Origin: a virus
Virus record (IMG/VR): IMGVR_UViG_3300035209_000036
Location: 1-46,890 of that record
Direction: 5' to 3' (one strand)
Length of the DNA: 46,890 nt
In this document: in pieces, positions 6,003 through 13,696 of the stretch
Layout: every line of letters begins with the position of its first letter
Position numbering within the stretch: the stretch's first letter is position 1
The notes under the pieces: model-generated
Told to the model about the DNA's origin: nothing
Database searches by the model: none
What the model saw: the letters and a program-made list of their open reading frames with translations, nothing else
Made by a program: the position numbers and the translations under genes

Positions 6003-6961
6003 ACGAACGAGAGAGATTACTAAAAGCTATACAAGACGCAGGTGTTGATGGTGGAATGACAACAAGTGATGCTATTGAGGATTTACAGGAGTTTGATAAA
6101 ATGACCAACATCGACGAGATTATTGAAAAGATAGTTTACCCCTATCGTGATGGTGATGTTTATTTCAACAAAGATGCCATTCGTGAAATACTCACCGAGT
6201 TCAAGCAAGCGGCGCAGGCTGAGTATCCTTGCCGAAAGAAGCCACTGCAACAAAGCGATATTCAATACCTCGTGTCGCTACCTCAATATGCCATAAGCCC
6301 GACGATACTCGACGCAATTACTAGAGTAGCGGACGAACTCGTCACCCTGCGCGCGAGGGTATCCGAGCTTACCGGCCAGGTTTCGGAGGCGAATACGGAG
6401 AGCGATTCTGACGTTAAGGTACTCGCTGATCTAGTGCGCTCCGAAAAAGCCCGCGCCGATGCGTTGGTGAAGGAATTAGAAGAGGCGAACAAACGCAATT
6501 ATCACAACGAATATACTAAGGCACTCGAAACCCTCTCTGATTCGGCTGACGAGAACCGGCATCTTCGTGCGCATTGGGAGGTAAGAGAGGAGTCATTGAA
6601 TAAGCAACTCGCCGCCAAGACCGCCGAGGTGGAGGCGTATAAGAAAGCAAAGCAGGAGAATGATGAGCGATTCATGAATGAGCGCGACGAGGCACGCGAG
6701 CAACTAACCGAATCCGAATTACAGCTAGCCGGCGCGAATCTACGCGCAGACAAAAACGAAAAGCAACTGGCGACAGCGCGGACGGCGTTGGATGAAATGA
6801 AGCGCAATGTCGTTGATGTGATACTGCCTAACGCGAAACAAATCACGCTAGATATGGGTCAATTAGCCCTTTGGCATCAGTGCTGTAATGATGTGGATAA
6901 AGTACTATCTCAGCTCGCGCCGGTTGTTACGGAGGATAAACCATGTCCCAACGAAACCTAG
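5999..6961 (+). CDS. Long coiled-coil protein (320 aa)
   Basis: Residues 1-105 are a globular acidic domain. From about residue 110 to 275 the sequence is a nearly unbroken heptad-rich coiled coil (TLRARVSELTGQVSEAN, SEKARADALVKELEEANK, EREQLTESELQLAGANLRAD-type repeats). The end is a short Cys/His-containing segment (LALWHQCCNDVDKVL). SMC-like or scaffold-like architecture without any ATPase motif. It overlaps the following gene by 19 bp. The role is unknown; it may organise phage or host components early in infection. Confidence 0.7.
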   Translation: MNERERLLKAIQDAGVDGGMTTSDAIEDLQEFDKMTNIDEIIEKIVYPYRDGDVYFNKDAIREILTEFKQAAQAEYPCRKKPLQQSDIQYLVSLPQYAISPTILDAITRVADELVTLRARVSELTGQVSEANTESDSDVKVLADLVRSEKARADALVKELEEANKRNYHNEYTKALETLSDSADENRHLRAHWEVREESLNKQLAAKTAEVEAYKKAKQENDERFMNERDEAREQLTESELQLAGANLRADKNEKQLATARTALDEMKRNVVDVILPNAKQITLDMGQLALWHQCCNDVDKVLSQLAPVVTEDKPCPNET

Positions 6962-7392
6962 CCCCCACCACCATCACACTTCGTGAATACATCGATCGTG
7001 TTCTCGAAGAACGTGACAAACGCTACGCTGCGGCTTTCCTCGCTCAAGAACGGGCGGTGGAAGCAGCCTTTCTGGCTAGTGAAAAAGCGATAGTGAAAGC
7101 CGAAATCGCACAAGCGGCTTACAACGAACGCAGCAACGAGTTTAGAGCAGCACTCGACGACCAAGCAAAACTATTCATCCCTCGCACCGAGATGAATATC
7201 CAAACCCAAGAACTGCGAAATTTAATCGCCGCCTTAACCTCCCAAATCGTCGCCCTTCAACGTGGTGAATCTGCGGATGAAGGGTCTAGCCGTGCCGCGG
7301 AGACCAACAAAACCCAAATCCAATGGTTAATTGGGTCTTTACTTATTTTAGGTGGTACAATTTTAACTGTATATTTAGCAATCAAAAAATAA
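6943..7392 (+). CDS. Coiled-coil protein with C-terminal membrane anchor (149 aa)
   Basis: The N-terminal pattern LREYIDRVLEERDKRY is followed by alanine-rich repeats (AQERAVEAAFLASEKAIVKAE) and PRTEM. The last 25 residues form one transmembrane helix (WLIGSLLILGGTILTVYLAI) ending in Lys. Proteins with this exact layout occur in many phages and are usually left as hypothetical or called holin-like; the family is widespread but its role is not established. Here it sits among early genes, away from the lysis-like block. It overlaps the end of the coiled-coil gene before it. Confidence 0.7.
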   Translation: MSQRNLAPTTITLREYIDRVLEERDKRYAAAFLAQERAVEAAFLASEKAIVKAEIAQAAYNERSNEFRAALDDQAKLFIPRTEMNIQTQELRNLIAALTSQIVALQRGESADEGSSRAAETNKTQIQWLIGSLLILGGTILTVYLAIKK

Positions 7393-7393
7393 C

Positions 7394-7627
7394 ATGACTC
7401 CATACACTCGTAGTTTTGTAATAAAAGGACACTGGTTAGTTTGTGACGAACTTCGTTTAAATTTAAGACAAGTAGATTACTATAAACCGATGCGACATCA
7501 GACCAGTATTGGTTTTTCTTTAATAGGCGCTCCTGACGGTTTAACAATAAAAGTCTCTTCTTTAGTCGAACTCGAAGACATGTTGGAAGCGTTTGACAAC
7601 TTCTTCTTTAATGAACTCGACTCCTAA
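7394..7627 (+). CDS. Hypothetical protein (77 aa)
   Basis: Starts one base after the preceding stop. Mixed strand/helix composition (SFVIKGHWLVCDELRLNLRQ, LTIKVSSLVELEDMLEAFDNF). The final codons ELDS overlap the start of the next gene. No family is recognised. Confidence 0.6.
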   Translation: MTPYTRSFVIKGHWLVCDELRLNLRQVDYYKPMRHQTSIGFSLIGAPDGLTIKVSSLVELEDMLEAFDNFFFNELDS

Positions 7628-8093
7628 TCGGTTGTCAGAAAAATCCTTTCGCCGTTATGAACCTTTCATCTCCGAGGCTATAATAAGTTACGCCCCTGTT
7701 TTAGTCTCTATCGACAACCTATCACCCAACACTATTGAAGCCCGCCTTCGTGATGCTTTAGTCTCCCTTCGCGTATATCAATGGGAGGTTTCTTGGCCGT
7801 ATACTAAAAAGGTTGAAGATTTGAAAGTCTTTCGGACCGAGAAGGGTGTATATTTAGGTACACAGTCACCAAACAAAGCGGTTGTCGTCCCCAGTATAAC
7901 AGAACTCAAATCCACGGGTTCACCCCTTCCTTGGACAATGTCAGAGCTGGTAATGATTTGTAGTTTGATTACCCAAAAAAAGATCCAAGGCGAGGTTGTG
8001 GTTCCACTAATCCCTTCGGAGGACCAGAAAACCCTCGAATCTATGTTCGACATTGCGATAATTTCTTCTGATACCACCTCGACTATAATCTAA
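7611..8093 (+). CDS. Hypothetical protein (160 aa)
   Basis: I choose the ATG at 7611, giving MNSTPNRLSEKSF; an in-frame ATG at 7593 would add six residues and deepen the overlap. The 7611 start matches the right half (ATGAACTCGACTC) of the dispersed palindrome family, as at 4415, 18289 and 44420. The protein is strand-rich with PWTMSELVMICSLITQKK near the C-terminal third. The sequence around residues 20-60 pairs with similar short proteins of unknown function. No known domain is seen. Confidence 0.6.
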   Translation: MNSTPNRLSEKSFRRYEPFISEAIISYAPVLVSIDNLSPNTIEARLRDALVSLRVYQWEVSWPYTKKVEDLKVFRTEKGVYLGTQSPNKAVVVPSITELKSTGSPLPWTMSELVMICSLITQKKIQGEVVVPLIPSEDQKTLESMFDIAIISSDTTSTII

Positions 8094-8099
8094 TTTCTT

Positions 8100-8531
8100 A
8101 TGTCTCAAAAATATCCAGAACCCTACAAACACATCCCGCCCACGGGCATGGATCGTTTACAAACCGAAATCTCAATCGAACACAAACAACTAATCCAATC
8201 CCTTTGCCCCGGACGGGGAATCCTCAACTATGTCATCCAATCCTACATCACCTCCCTCGTCGCCGAGTGCAAACAGCGAAACATCACCAACTTCAGTCTC
8301 GAAAACCGTGACGCTTTCCTCGAAGTTATTCGCAACCGCACCAATCCACGCCCTGATCTCCCAGTCAGTGGACCAAATGGATGCGGACCAGTTGAGAGCG
8401 TACATACTCCACACTCGGACTCTGCGGACCTCGCCCCCAACGTTCTCAAAGACTCTTCGAGACGAAGCGGACTCGGACGAGGATCTACAGGAAGCAAAAC
8501 CAAAAAGCGCGCCAAAGTCGAAAAAGCCTAA
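8100..8531 (+). CDS. Hypothetical protein, possible DNA-binding N-terminus (143 aa)
   Basis: Residues 15-80 form a convincing helical unit (MDRLQTEISIEHKQLIQSLC, PGRGILNYVIQSYITSLVAE, FSLENRDAFLEVI), like the phage proteins with a ribbon-helix-helix-like layout that end before residue 85. From about residue 83 the tail is Pro/Ser/Arg/Lys-rich and overprints a second gene in another frame (8230-8559). The tail probably evolved by loss of an earlier stop. Function is unknown. Confidence 0.6.
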   Translation: MSQKYPEPYKHIPPTGMDRLQTEISIEHKQLIQSLCPGRGILNYVIQSYITSLVAECKQRNITNFSLENRDAFLEVIRNRTNPRPDLPVSGPNGCGPVESVHTPHSDSADLAPNVLKDSSRRSGLGRGSTGSKTKKRAKVEKA

Positions 8532-8559
8532 AAAAGACATAGCAGGAGAATATCTGTGA
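8230..8559 (+). CDS. Hypothetical protein overlapping out of frame (109 aa)
   Basis: The convincing part runs from about residue 45: VDQMDADQLRAYILHTRTLR followed by TSPPTF and an acidic then Lys/Pro-rich tail. The D-A-D-Q-L-R-A-Y pattern with T-S-P-P-T is typical of a short phage protein family of unknown function. The first 40 residues are Ser/Thr/Pro-rich because they overprint the gene at 8100. The true start may be the internal ATG at 8379. Its stop is interlocked with the next gene in GTGA (8556-8559), which supports it. Confidence 0.6.
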   Translation: MSSNPTSPPSSPSANSETSPTSVSKTVTLSSKLFATAPIHALISQSVDQMDADQLRAYILHTRTLRTSPPTFSKTLRDEADSDEDLQEAKPKSAPKSKKPKKDIAGEYL

Positions 8560-8777
8560 AACCGACAAAATTTTTCTTCTTCACCGGGGGGATATTATTC
8601 CTTCTCGGAACTTACGTCTTCATTATAGGAATGTCCATAGACCCGTTTGCTGTATTGTGTGGATCTGCTAGTTGTATCCTCACTTTCAGTTCTGCTGTTT
8701 TCTTAATTCGAGGGTATACTAACCACACCGACAACAAAACTTATGCCCCCACTAAGCGCTGGACTTCCGTTGATTGA
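8556..8777 (+). CDS. Small membrane protein (73 aa)
   Basis: GTG start overlapping the upstream stop. Two hydrophobic segments: residues 6-26 (FFFTGGILFLLGTYVFIIGM) and 33-52 (VLCGSASCILTFSSAVFLI). The C-terminal tail is short and polar. It is probably an inner-membrane protein with both ends on the same side. The 3' end overlaps the nuclease gene by 35 bp. No function is known. Confidence 0.65.
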   Translation: MKPTKFFFFTGGILFLLGTYVFIIGMSIDPFAVLCGSASCILTFSSAVFLIRGYTNHTDNKTYAPTKRWTSVD

Positions 8778-9720
8778 TAACACACTGTTTATCGACAACA
8801 CCACGTTAGAAACCATGACCACCTGCCCCAGGCAGTACCAGTATTATGGTCTGGTCAAACGCGAAAGCACTAAAGAACGGCCTGCATTAAAATTCGGTGA
8901 CATCGTCCATCTTATTTTGGAGGTCAAGTACCGCAATCTACACCTCCCTCCTGAACAGCAAACAAAGTTGATGGTTGAAAAAGCGGTGTACTTGTTTTCG
9001 ATTTACTCCCCTCCCGAAGACGACTACCGTAACCTCAACCTCACCGTTGACGCGATTGAACACTACCAAAAACTCTACTCCTTCGAGCCCTTCACCATTG
9101 CGACACAAAACGGCAATCCACTCATTGAGATACCGTTTGCTGTGCCTATTACAGAGTTCGAGGTCAATGCAAACATTCCAATCCGAAACCCTGACTCCAC
9201 CATCGAGGTTAGGTGGGTGGAAAAGATCAAGGTTGTGTGGACGGGAAGAATAGACATAGTCTACGACCTTAATGGTAAACTCTTCGGCATGGACCACAAA
9301 ACCACCTCCATGATGGGTCCAACGTTCTTTCGTGAGTTCGACACTTCTTCCCAATTCCCTGGTTACTCTTGGGCTGTGACCGCTATGGGAATTCCACTGT
9401 CTTCTTTCATCATCAATGCCCTAGGCATAAGAAAGCCAACGAAAACGGGTAAAGGGTTTGAGTTTACTCGCCACACAATAAACTTCACCCCCAACTCCCT
9501 CGAAGAGTGGAAACGAGACACCACCTTCATCATCTCTGACCTTATCAGCATGTTGCTTCGGGATTACTTCCCTCGCCACACGAAGTGGTGTGTGGGTAAA
9601 TATGGCGAGTGCCAATATTACAACGTTTGTGTCCTCCCCGAAGAACAACGAAGTATGATGTTGGGTACAGGGGATTATAAACCCGTCGTTTGGAATCCTT
9701 TAGACGAAAGAAAAGTATGA
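8743..9720 (+). CDS. PD-(D/E)XK nuclease with probable Fe-S cluster, Cas4/RecB type (325 aa)
   Basis: Exonuclease of the PDDEXK_1 superfamily, likely to process DNA ends for recombination or to degrade host DNA. Visible motifs in order: CPRQY with C28; FGDIVH with H56; GRIDIVYD with D171; the MDHKTT core with D184 and K186; QFPGY with Q204 and Y208. Three further cysteines, C283, C290 and C296, together with C28 match the four-cysteine iron-sulfur arrangement of Cas4 and AddB nucleases. All catalytic residues are present. It is followed through two small genes by a Sak4-like ATPase, as in many phage recombination cassettes. Confidence 0.85.
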   Translation: MPPLSAGLPLIDNTLFIDNTTLETMTTCPRQYQYYGLVKRESTKERPALKFGDIVHLILEVKYRNLHLPPEQQTKLMVEKAVYLFSIYSPPEDDYRNLNLTVDAIEHYQKLYSFEPFTIATQNGNPLIEIPFAVPITEFEVNANIPIRNPDSTIEVRWVEKIKVVWTGRIDIVYDLNGKLFGMDHKTTSMMGPTFFREFDTSSQFPGYSWAVTAMGIPLSSFIINALGIRKPTKTGKGFEFTRHTINFTPNSLEEWKRDTTFIISDLISMLLRDYFPRHTKWCVGKYGECQYYNVCVLPEEQRSMMLGTGDYKPVVWNPLDERKV

Positions 9721-9947
9721 AATCCACCTACATCCACCACGATTGGATCGAGTTCAACAACGACGAACTCTACGTCGAATGCCATTGTGAAATCTATTGC
9801 GGTTCTAACACTCCCGATGATCCTTCTGACGTCAAAGACATCGAGGTTTACCGCAACGACAACAAACACAACATCACCGTCCACCTCTCCGACTCACAAA
9901 TCCAAACCCTCTCAAACAACGCGTTTGAAAAATTCAAATCAAGATGA
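9717..9947 (+). CDS. Hypothetical small protein (76 aa)
   Basis: ATG interlocked with the nuclease stop (ATGA at 9717-9720). Acidic, strand-rich and with three Cys/His near the middle (YVECHCEIYCG), which could bind a metal. It lies between the nuclease and the Sak4-like ATPase with overlaps on both sides, so it is probably co-translated with the recombination genes. No family is recognised. Confidence 0.65.
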   Translation: MKSTYIHHDWIEFNNDELYVECHCEIYCGSNTPDDPSDVKDIEVYRNDNKHNITVHLSDSQIQTLSNNAFEKFKSR

Positions 9948-10132
9948 TTATAACCAAAGTTACTGTCGGGATTACTAAAAATACAGGCAACTACGAATCT
10001 CTTCGCCTAGACCTCACCGCCGATATTGGTCCTAACGAAACACATGAAATGGTTTATGAGTTCCTACGTCAAGAGCTTAACAACCTTGCTAACAAAACGA
10101 TCAAGCACGACACGTCTCGTATCTTTCGATGA
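9944..10132 (+). CDS. Hypothetical small protein (62 aa)
   Basis: Begins MIITKVTVGITKNTGNYESL and ends in a helix (VYEFLRQELNNLANKTIK). ATGA overlaps at both ends (9944-9947 and 10129-10132). The strand-strand-helix pattern resembles small proteins found before Sak4-like ATPases in phage operons. Function is unknown. Confidence 0.65.
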   Translation: MIITKVTVGITKNTGNYESLRLDLTADIGPNETHEMVYEFLRQELNNLANKTIKHDTSRIFR

Positions 10133-10896
10133 AATCTGCTAATGACTTCAACCTCAAACCCTCACTGGCCGTACTCCTTGTGGGTGAACAAAAGACTGGA
10201 AAAACTCGCACAATGTTCGCCTTCCCAGACCCCTGGATTCTCGACATTGACCGAAACCTTACCTCCGGAGTCCGGGTCTCCAAGGGTAAAAATTTCTGGT
10301 TTGATGATCCCTACACCGACGCGGCAGGAAAACTCATTTCTGAAGACCCGAAAGAAATCCCAAATAAACAATCTACCCACTGGGCTCGTGCTGTTGACCT
10401 CATTAAACTCGCCGCAAAGGCTCCCGAAGTCAAAGCATTATGTATCGACGGCCTCGCTGGACTTTGTGATATGCTGGTCTCGCATATCATATATTGTGCT
10501 CTCAAAGACGAAGGCAAAGCATTGGATCGTTTACGCATCCAAGATTACCAACCATTAAAAACAGGACTCACTAGTCTCATCATGGGGCTCCGCAACACCG
10601 GAAAGGTGATCGTCTTCACCTCCCACCAAAAAGCAGATAAAGATGAACTTACCGGGCGAATCAGATACACACTTAACATGCCAGGCTCTCTTAACGAGAA
10701 TTTTGGGGGATTTTTTACGGATGTTTGGGCCACACACGCATCTAACATCGGAGGCAAGTTGAAGTACGAAATTCTTACTCGACCCTCAGGGTTACACGTA
10801 TCACTTGGTACTTCGTTCGACATCCCAGCAGCCATTGACATCACCGACAAAGACCCTGCTGCCATCTGGTCCATCCTTGCCCCCAAACTAACCTAA
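10129..10896 (+). CDS. Sak4-like RecA-fold ATPase (255 aa)
   Basis: P-loop ATPase of the AAA_24/Sak4 type, expected to promote single-strand annealing or recombination with the phage single-strand-binding protein. The Walker A motif GEQKTGKT lies at residues 19-26, the Walker B strand ALCIDG at 103-108 with D107, and a sensor-like strand VIVFTSHQKAD near residues 158-168. Length is typical for the family. The next gene encodes the usual DUF669/SSB-like partner, and the nuclease lies just upstream, so the three form a recombination module. Confidence 0.8.
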   Translation: MKSANDFNLKPSLAVLLVGEQKTGKTRTMFAFPDPWILDIDRNLTSGVRVSKGKNFWFDDPYTDAAGKLISEDPKEIPNKQSTHWARAVDLIKLAAKAPEVKALCIDGLAGLCDMLVSHIIYCALKDEGKALDRLRIQDYQPLKTGLTSLIMGLRNTGKVIVFTSHQKADKDELTGRIRYTLNMPGSLNENFGGFFTDVWATHASNIGGKLKYEILTRPSGLHVSLGTSFDIPAAIDITDKDPAAIWSILAPKLT

Positions 10897-10906
10897 CCTA
10901 ACCCTT

Positions 10907-10932
10907 TTATGTGAGGTTTTCACTTCACATAA
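10907..10932 (+). terminator. Hairpin after the Sak4-like gene
   Basis: TTATGTGA pairs with TCACATAA over 8 bp around GGTTTTCACT, in the 61-base gap between the ATPase gene and its partner. No T-tract follows; it could tune relative expression by processing or attenuation. Confidence 0.45.
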
Positions 10933-10957
10933 CAAACAAACCCAACCAACAAAACAT

Positions 10958-11392
10958 ATGTCCGAAGAAATCGATATCACACAAAACCTAGACAGCCTAG
11001 ACCTCACCAACGTCGAAACCGGAATGCCTTTACTTCCCGAAGGTATTCATGGTGTCGAGGTAATCGAGGCAAAGCTCGAACCTAACAAAAAGGGCACCGG
11101 GAAGAACCTGAACCTGAAGTTCGGCCTCACCGAAGCCACAGAATCAGTAGAAGGAAAGCTACTTAATGTGGGGTTTCCACTGTTCCACACCATCTCGATG
11201 GTTCAGACCCCCAAATACGATCCTCGTCAAAACCTTGCTGCTTTCAAGGAATGCTTTACCGGCACCAAGGCTGGTAACTTCTTCCCCGTCGAGCAATACA
11301 TCGGGGCAACGGGAATCGTACGCACCAAGAACCTGACCAGCGAAGAGTTTGGTACCCAAACCAAGCTTGCCCGGTTCGTTAAGAAAGGTTAA
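10958..11392 (+). CDS. DUF669/SSB-like protein (144 aa)
   Basis: Probably a single-stranded DNA-binding partner of the Sak4-like ATPase. The pattern LLPEGIHGVEVIEAKLEPNK, then GKNLNLKFGLTEA and PLFHTIS, followed by an FKECF helix, is typical of DUF669-type proteins that form an OB-like fold and sit next to Sak4 ATPases in phages. The acidic N-terminus (SEEIDITQNLDSLDL) is at the opposite end from the usual acidic SSB tail. A strong terminator follows at 11400. Confidence 0.7.
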   Translation: MSEEIDITQNLDSLDLTNVETGMPLLPEGIHGVEVIEAKLEPNKKGTGKNLNLKFGLTEATESVEGKLLNVGFPLFHTISMVQTPKYDPRQNLAAFKECFTGTKAGNFFPVEQYIGATGIVRTKNLTSEEFGTQTKLARFVKKG

Positions 11393-11399
11393 CTTCTAT

Positions 11400-11433
11400 A
11401 CCCAGGGGGAGGAAAACCTCCTCTTGGGTTTTT
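11400..11433 (+). terminator. Rho-independent terminator
   Basis: ACCCAGGGGGAGG pairs with CCTCCTCTTGGGT over 13 bp (two G-U) around AAAA, followed by T5. It ends seven bases after the stop of the SSB-like gene. The next start at 11437 is only four bases downstream, so later genes need read-through or a promoter not seen here. Confidence 0.9.
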
Positions 11434-11436
11434 AGT

Positions 11437-11640
11437 ATGGAAAAGTATCACTACACTATCGGAGACAACGCAGGCACCGATGGACTATATTTAAATTTCC
11501 ACGATCCTGTTTGGGACGCGAAGTATAAAGACGACCCAATGGCTATGCCATTATACTATCTTCATATCTCAGTCCAAACCGAAGCTCATATGTTAGAACT
11601 CCTTAAACTAGCCCAGAAATGGAACCGTGGTGAACTATGA
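11437..11640 (+). CDS. Hypothetical small protein (67 aa)
   Basis: Begins MEKYHYTIGDNAGTDGLYLN; aromatic and acidic, ending with a helix (EAHMLELLKLAQKWN). Starts immediately after a terminator and overlaps the next start in ATGA at 11637-11640. No family is recognised. Confidence 0.65.
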   Translation: MEKYHYTIGDNAGTDGLYLNFHDPVWDAKYKDDPMAMPLYYLHISVQTEAHMLELLKLAQKWNRGEL

Positions 11641-12038
11641 GTACAGCGATAGAAATCCAATTTCGTGACAACCAGCTCTGCTTACCCGCAGACCTTCCCG
11701 ATGATTGGGAAGTCACAATCTCTGAAAATCTTATAGTCTTAAACCCAGATTACGACAGACCTATTAGTTACGGAGCGTTTATTAACTTACTAAACTCCTT
11801 CATCCAACTAGCTGTCTCTAAAGGCTACAAAGTTCTTTCCCGCCACGACGCTTCCAACCGCCAATTTATAATCACCGGCACCAAATGCAAAACGACCCCG
11901 CTCCCCAGTCGAGTTCAGGGAATGAACCCAACTCTCCCCGAATCGTTGCCTCTCCTAGTCAATTCACTCCCGAAGACCTTGAAGGATGTCTCGCCAGACT
12001 CCATGACAGAAAAGCAGATGAGATATTTGTCATCATGA
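11637..12038 (+). CDS. Hypothetical protein with overprinted tail (133 aa)
   Basis: Residues 1-83 look like a compact alpha/beta domain (ELQFRDNQL-like strand, LPADLPDDWEVTISENLIVL, YGAFINLLNSFIQLAVSKGY). From residue 84 the sequence shares DNA with the next gene (11885-12199) in another frame and becomes Pro/Ser/Leu-rich. The last 50 residues are probably not under strong selection. No function is known. Confidence 0.6.
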   Translation: MSTAIEIQFRDNQLCLPADLPDDWEVTISENLIVLNPDYDRPISYGAFINLLNSFIQLAVSKGYKVLSRHDASNRQFIITGTKCKTTPLPSRVQGMNPTLPESLPLLVNSLPKTLKDVSPDSMTEKQMRYLSS

Positions 12039-12199
12039 ATAAGTCCCGCACAACCGTGCTAAAAGATCCGGGGTTAGGTCGTCCATTTTCTACTACCCTG
12101 CGCAAACGCGCGGAGCAAGTCCAACGCGAAGCCGGGGGTGTGGTGGTTACTCTTGGTGAAGCTATCAAAATTCTAATCACCAACCAGTCCTCGCAATGA
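11885..12199 (+). CDS. Hypothetical protein (104 aa)
   Basis: Begins inside the preceding gene in a different frame. The N-terminal 25 residues are Ser/Pro/Asn-rich. From QFTPEDLEGCLARLHDRKAD onward it is a well-formed helical protein ending VVVTLGEAIKILI. The stop overlaps the ParB/methyltransferase start in ATGA. The C-terminal VQREAGGVVVTLGEAIKIL recalls helix-turn-helix packing, but no family is recognised. Confidence 0.6.
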   Translation: MQNDPAPQSSSGNEPNSPRIVASPSQFTPEDLEGCLARLHDRKADEIFVIMNKSRTTVLKDPGLGRPFSTTLRKRAEQVQREAGGVVVTLGEAIKILITNQSSQ

Positions 12200-13695
12200 T
12201 TACCAGCACCAACGCTCTTCTTGTAGATTGTAACTTAATCGATGATTCCAACCGCATCCGTGCGGATTACTCCCATGTCGAAGAACTTGCTAATTCGATT
12301 AGCGACCACGGTCAGCTTCAACCTGTGGTACTTACAGCAGACTATAAACTTATTGCGGGAGGCTCACGCCTACGCGCGGTGCGTGATGTGCTCAAGCAGC
12401 CCCAAGTGCTGGCTGTTTTCATGGAGACTATGTCTGAAGATCGTCAGCGCATGTTGGAAGTTGAAGAAAACATCCGTAGGAAAGATTTTACCTGGCAGGA
12501 ACGTGTACTTGGAGTTGCGCGTGTACACGAACTTAAATTCCGCGATTCCATTTTGTCTGGAAATACAAAGCGTTGGACTCAACAGCAAACGGGGGAACTT
12601 CTGGGACAATCAGTGGGAAATGTCTCAAACTGTATGTTACTTGCTTCCCTCATTCGAAGTAATGACACTGAGATCATTGCCAGCGCAGGACCAACAGAAG
12701 CATTAAAGGTTGTTCTTCGTCGGAAGGAAGAAGAAGCGGCGAGGAGACTAGCGAAGTTGACCTTGGGTTCCCAACTAGCACCATCAATTGATGTAGTTCA
12801 ACAACTAGCCACTGCTGTTGATCCCGAGTCTTTTTTTACCACTCTCCCTGCCAGCACCACCATCTTTCGTAGTGGAGAGGGGATAGTAGCACCAAGTCTG
12901 GTAGACGAAGACCCCGGTGCACCAACACCTACCGAACCCTCGCCCACCGAGGAGTGCACCATCATCTCGTTAACTAAAATCTTATTTCAAGGGTCTTGTA
13001 TAGACCATATGACCAATGGAATCATCCCACCAGAATCCATCGACCACATCATCACTGACATGCCATTCGGAATTGATATGTCAATGTTGTCACAACCAAA
13101 TAGCGGAATGGATGTTAGAGCTACAGCCAACGAACACACCGTTGAAGGCAACGTTGAGATTATGTCTGCGTTGTTTCCAGCAGCGTACCAAGTTCTCAAA
13201 CCCAATTCTTTCTTCGTGTTATGGTATGACCTTGACTACCATCAATTTTTACAAGATAGAGCGCGTGCGGCAGGATTTACAGTCCAACGGTGGCCAGTGT
13301 TTTGGATTAAAACTCACTCCTGTCTTAACCAAGCGGCCCAGGTTAACTTTACTAAAGCTGTGGAAACTTGTATGGTCTGTCGTAAGGGAAATCCAACACT
13401 CGTAACACCACAAAGTACTAACTTCTGGATGGGGTCAAATGAGGACACCAAAAAAAGATTCGAGCACCCGTTCGCAAAGCCGGTTAAACTCTGGCAGTGG
13501 TTGGCCCGAGCGGTGGCGATCCAAGGTCAAACCATCTATGATCCTTTTGCTGGAGTTGGGTCTGGTCCTATTTCTTTTTTGGAGGCTGGTTTTGGTGTGG
13601 TGGCAAGCGAACTCAACCCCGATCACTACTCCCGATTGGTTATCAACACGGCCAAGCATTACACTTCCGCGTTTAAACATGTCAAGTTTACTTAA
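12196..13695 (+). CDS. ParB-like domain fused to an N4/N6 DNA methyltransferase (499 aa)
   Basis: Residues 1-110 are a ParB/Srx-type domain: LADSISDHGQLQPVVL-like strand-helix, AGGSRLRAV near residue 54, and EENIRRKDFTWQERV near residue 92. A helix-turn-helix follows (TQQQTGELLGQSVGNVSNCM). After a low-complexity linker (about 205-255), an adenine/cytosine-N4 methyltransferase starts: catalytic motif IV TDMPFG at 287-291 and the S-adenosylmethionine-binding motif DPFAGVGSG from D449. The motif order (IV before I) is that of the beta class. The motif is DMPF instead of the usual DPPY/F. It probably modifies phage DNA against host restriction, with the ParB part guiding binding. No restriction enzyme is nearby. 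Confidence 0.8.
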   Translation: MITSTNALLVDCNLIDDSNRIRADYSHVEELANSISDHGQLQPVVLTADYKLIAGGSRLRAVRDVLKQPQVLAVFMETMSEDRQRMLEVEENIRRKDFTWQERVLGVARVHELKFRDSILSGNTKRWTQQQTGELLGQSVGNVSNCMLLASLIRSNDTEIIASAGPTEALKVVLRRKEEEAARRLAKLTLGSQLAPSIDVVQQLATAVDPESFFTTLPASTTIFRSGEGIVAPSLVDEDPGAPTPTEPSPTEECTIISLTKILFQGSCIDHMTNGIIPPESIDHIITDMPFGIDMSMLSQPNSGMDVRATANEHTVEGNVEIMSALFPAAYQVLKPNSFFVLWYDLDYHQFLQDRARAAGFTVQRWPVFWIKTHSCLNQAAQVNFTKAVETCMVCRKGNPTLVTPQSTNFWMGSNEDTKKRFEHPFAKPVKLWQWLARAVAIQGQTIYDPFAGVGSGPISFLEAGFGVVASELNPDHYSRLVINTAKHYTSAFKHVKFT

Positions 13696-13696
13696 A

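Noticed and set aside
9750-9770. GAGTTC/GAACTC palindrome as an eighth copy of the dispersed family
   Set aside because: The spacer is 9 bases rather than about 5 and it encodes the stretch EFNNDELY of a small gene; only the outer half resembles the family.
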